Positions 63,701 to 64,000 of a stretch of DNA of 64,000 bases are shown here, in pieces. A program made the position numbers and the translations under genes. Under the pieces are notes generated by a model. The model saw nothing but the letters and a program-made list of their open reading frames with translations. It ran no database searches and was not told where the DNA came from. Positions within the stretch are counted from its first letter, which is position 1, and every line of letters starts with the position of its first letter. The DNA comes from Ruminococcus sp. (GTDB lineage Bacteria > Bacillota > Clostridia > Oscillospirales > Acutalibacteraceae): positions 32,998-96,997 of the forward strand of contig JAFRGI010000017.1 of assembly GCA_017433905.1 (NCBI GenBank), read 5' to 3'.

Positions 63701-63847
63701 TCATTCTCTTGATTTATGTTCTTTTAAGATGATAACACTAATGTACACTTTACCGTTATCAATTAACCCTATTCTGACTATATTCTGTGATGAAATAAAA
63801 TCCTCAATGATTCTATTATCAGTTACTTCTCTATCTTTTCTCCTCAT
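63701..63847 (-). pseudogene. N-terminal remnant of a NimA-like/pyridoxamine-phosphate-oxidase-fold gene
   Basis: 48 codons after an excellent GGAGGTAAAAG site. MRRKDREVTD, then IIEDFISSQNIVRIGLIDNG and KVYISVI look like the conserved start of NimA-type FMN proteins (about 150 residues), in which the text continues into an NFGY segment; here it diverges and stops. Too short for the fold, so it is probably truncated, or a domesticated short peptide. The family call is from memory of the N-terminal signature. Confidence 0.55.
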
Positions 63848-64000
63848 CTTTTACCTCCGATAAATAGGCTTTCCTGAAAAAACCAACTTTCCCGATTCAA
63901 GCAGTATTACCATACCGGATCACGCACCAAACAACCGGCAAAAAACCGATGTTCCGCAATAGGCACAAAATATCCTCCCTCAGCTTGCGGAAAGCATTCA

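Noticed and set aside
63907-64000. Minus-strand frame entering from the right edge, ending VPIAEHRFFAGCLVRDPVW
   Set aside because: Only 31 codons visible and not recognisable; may be the end of a real gene, but cannot be supported.

Overview
The window looks like a chromosomal segment of an anaerobic, endospore-forming Firmicute, most likely a clostridium of the Ruminococcaceae/Oscillospiraceae type. The reasons are: a V-type (not F-type) ATPase operon, sporulation genes (yqfC, yqfD, ylbJ), Firmicute gene orders (tepA near ftsK/spoIIIE, fakA-recG, gdpP-rplI-dnaB, tilS-hpt-ftsH), an oxygen-reducing flavodiiron protein, GC content near 50 percent by eye, and strong AGGAGG-type ribosome sites. 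Nearly all of it is dense housekeeping sequence. I saw no tRNA, rRNA, CRISPR array, prophage or integrative element.

Layout. 1-6140 (minus): V-type ATPase operon in the order G/H-I-K-E-C-F-A, with subunit A running off the left edge; its c-ring subunit carries all the Na+ ligands known from the Enterococcus enzyme. 6271-8053 (minus): an orphan adenine/cytosine-N4 DNA methyltransferase and a glycosyltransferase. 8116-11895 (minus): an acyl-CoA ligase, Na+/solute symporter and small ion channel operon. 12034-16024: patatin lipase, alpha/beta hydrolase and a four-domain flavodiiron protein. 16086-19430 (plus): MATE exporter, then a glutathione peroxidase-thioredoxin-thioredoxin reductase operon. 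19553-29567: CNNM/CBS transporter (minus), then tepA, uppP, ftsK, a YgiQ radical SAM protein, tyrS and a zinc-ribbon MscL. 29738-33175 (minus): ylbJ-asnB-PAP2, divergent from yqfC-yqfD across a symmetric block that reads as a sigma-E-like promoter on both strands. 34669-40746 (plus): ymdB, fakA, recG, D,D-carboxypeptidase. 40957-55000: nrdR, rnhA (minus), then the long rnj-gdpP-rplI-dnaB-tilS-hpt-ftsH run and uvrA. 55084-64000: rmuC, an S1-domain protein, HAD phosphatase, a two-gene HTH unit, a structured AT-rich intergenic region, degV/fakB, yebC, an AET-rich membrane-anchored protein, an SDR oxidoreductase and a remnant of a NimA-like flavoprotein gene.

How the genes work together. The V-ATPase and the Na+ symporter suggest use of a sodium gradient. 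GPx, Trx and TrxB form a complete peroxide-reducing chain, and the flavodiiron protein adds O2/NO defence. UppP and the D,D-carboxypeptidase serve cell-wall growth; FakA and the DegV protein (24 kb apart) can form a fatty-acid kinase; GdpP degrades c-di-AMP.

Most unusual: a family of short hairpin-rich dispersed repeats (at least four copies, two of them abutting stop codons), a promoter with a perfect 12-bp inverted repeat over its -35 box followed by a short terminated region without a clear gene (59132-59340), and a mirror-symmetric putative sporulation promoter (33188-33217). No clearly new multi-gene system was found.
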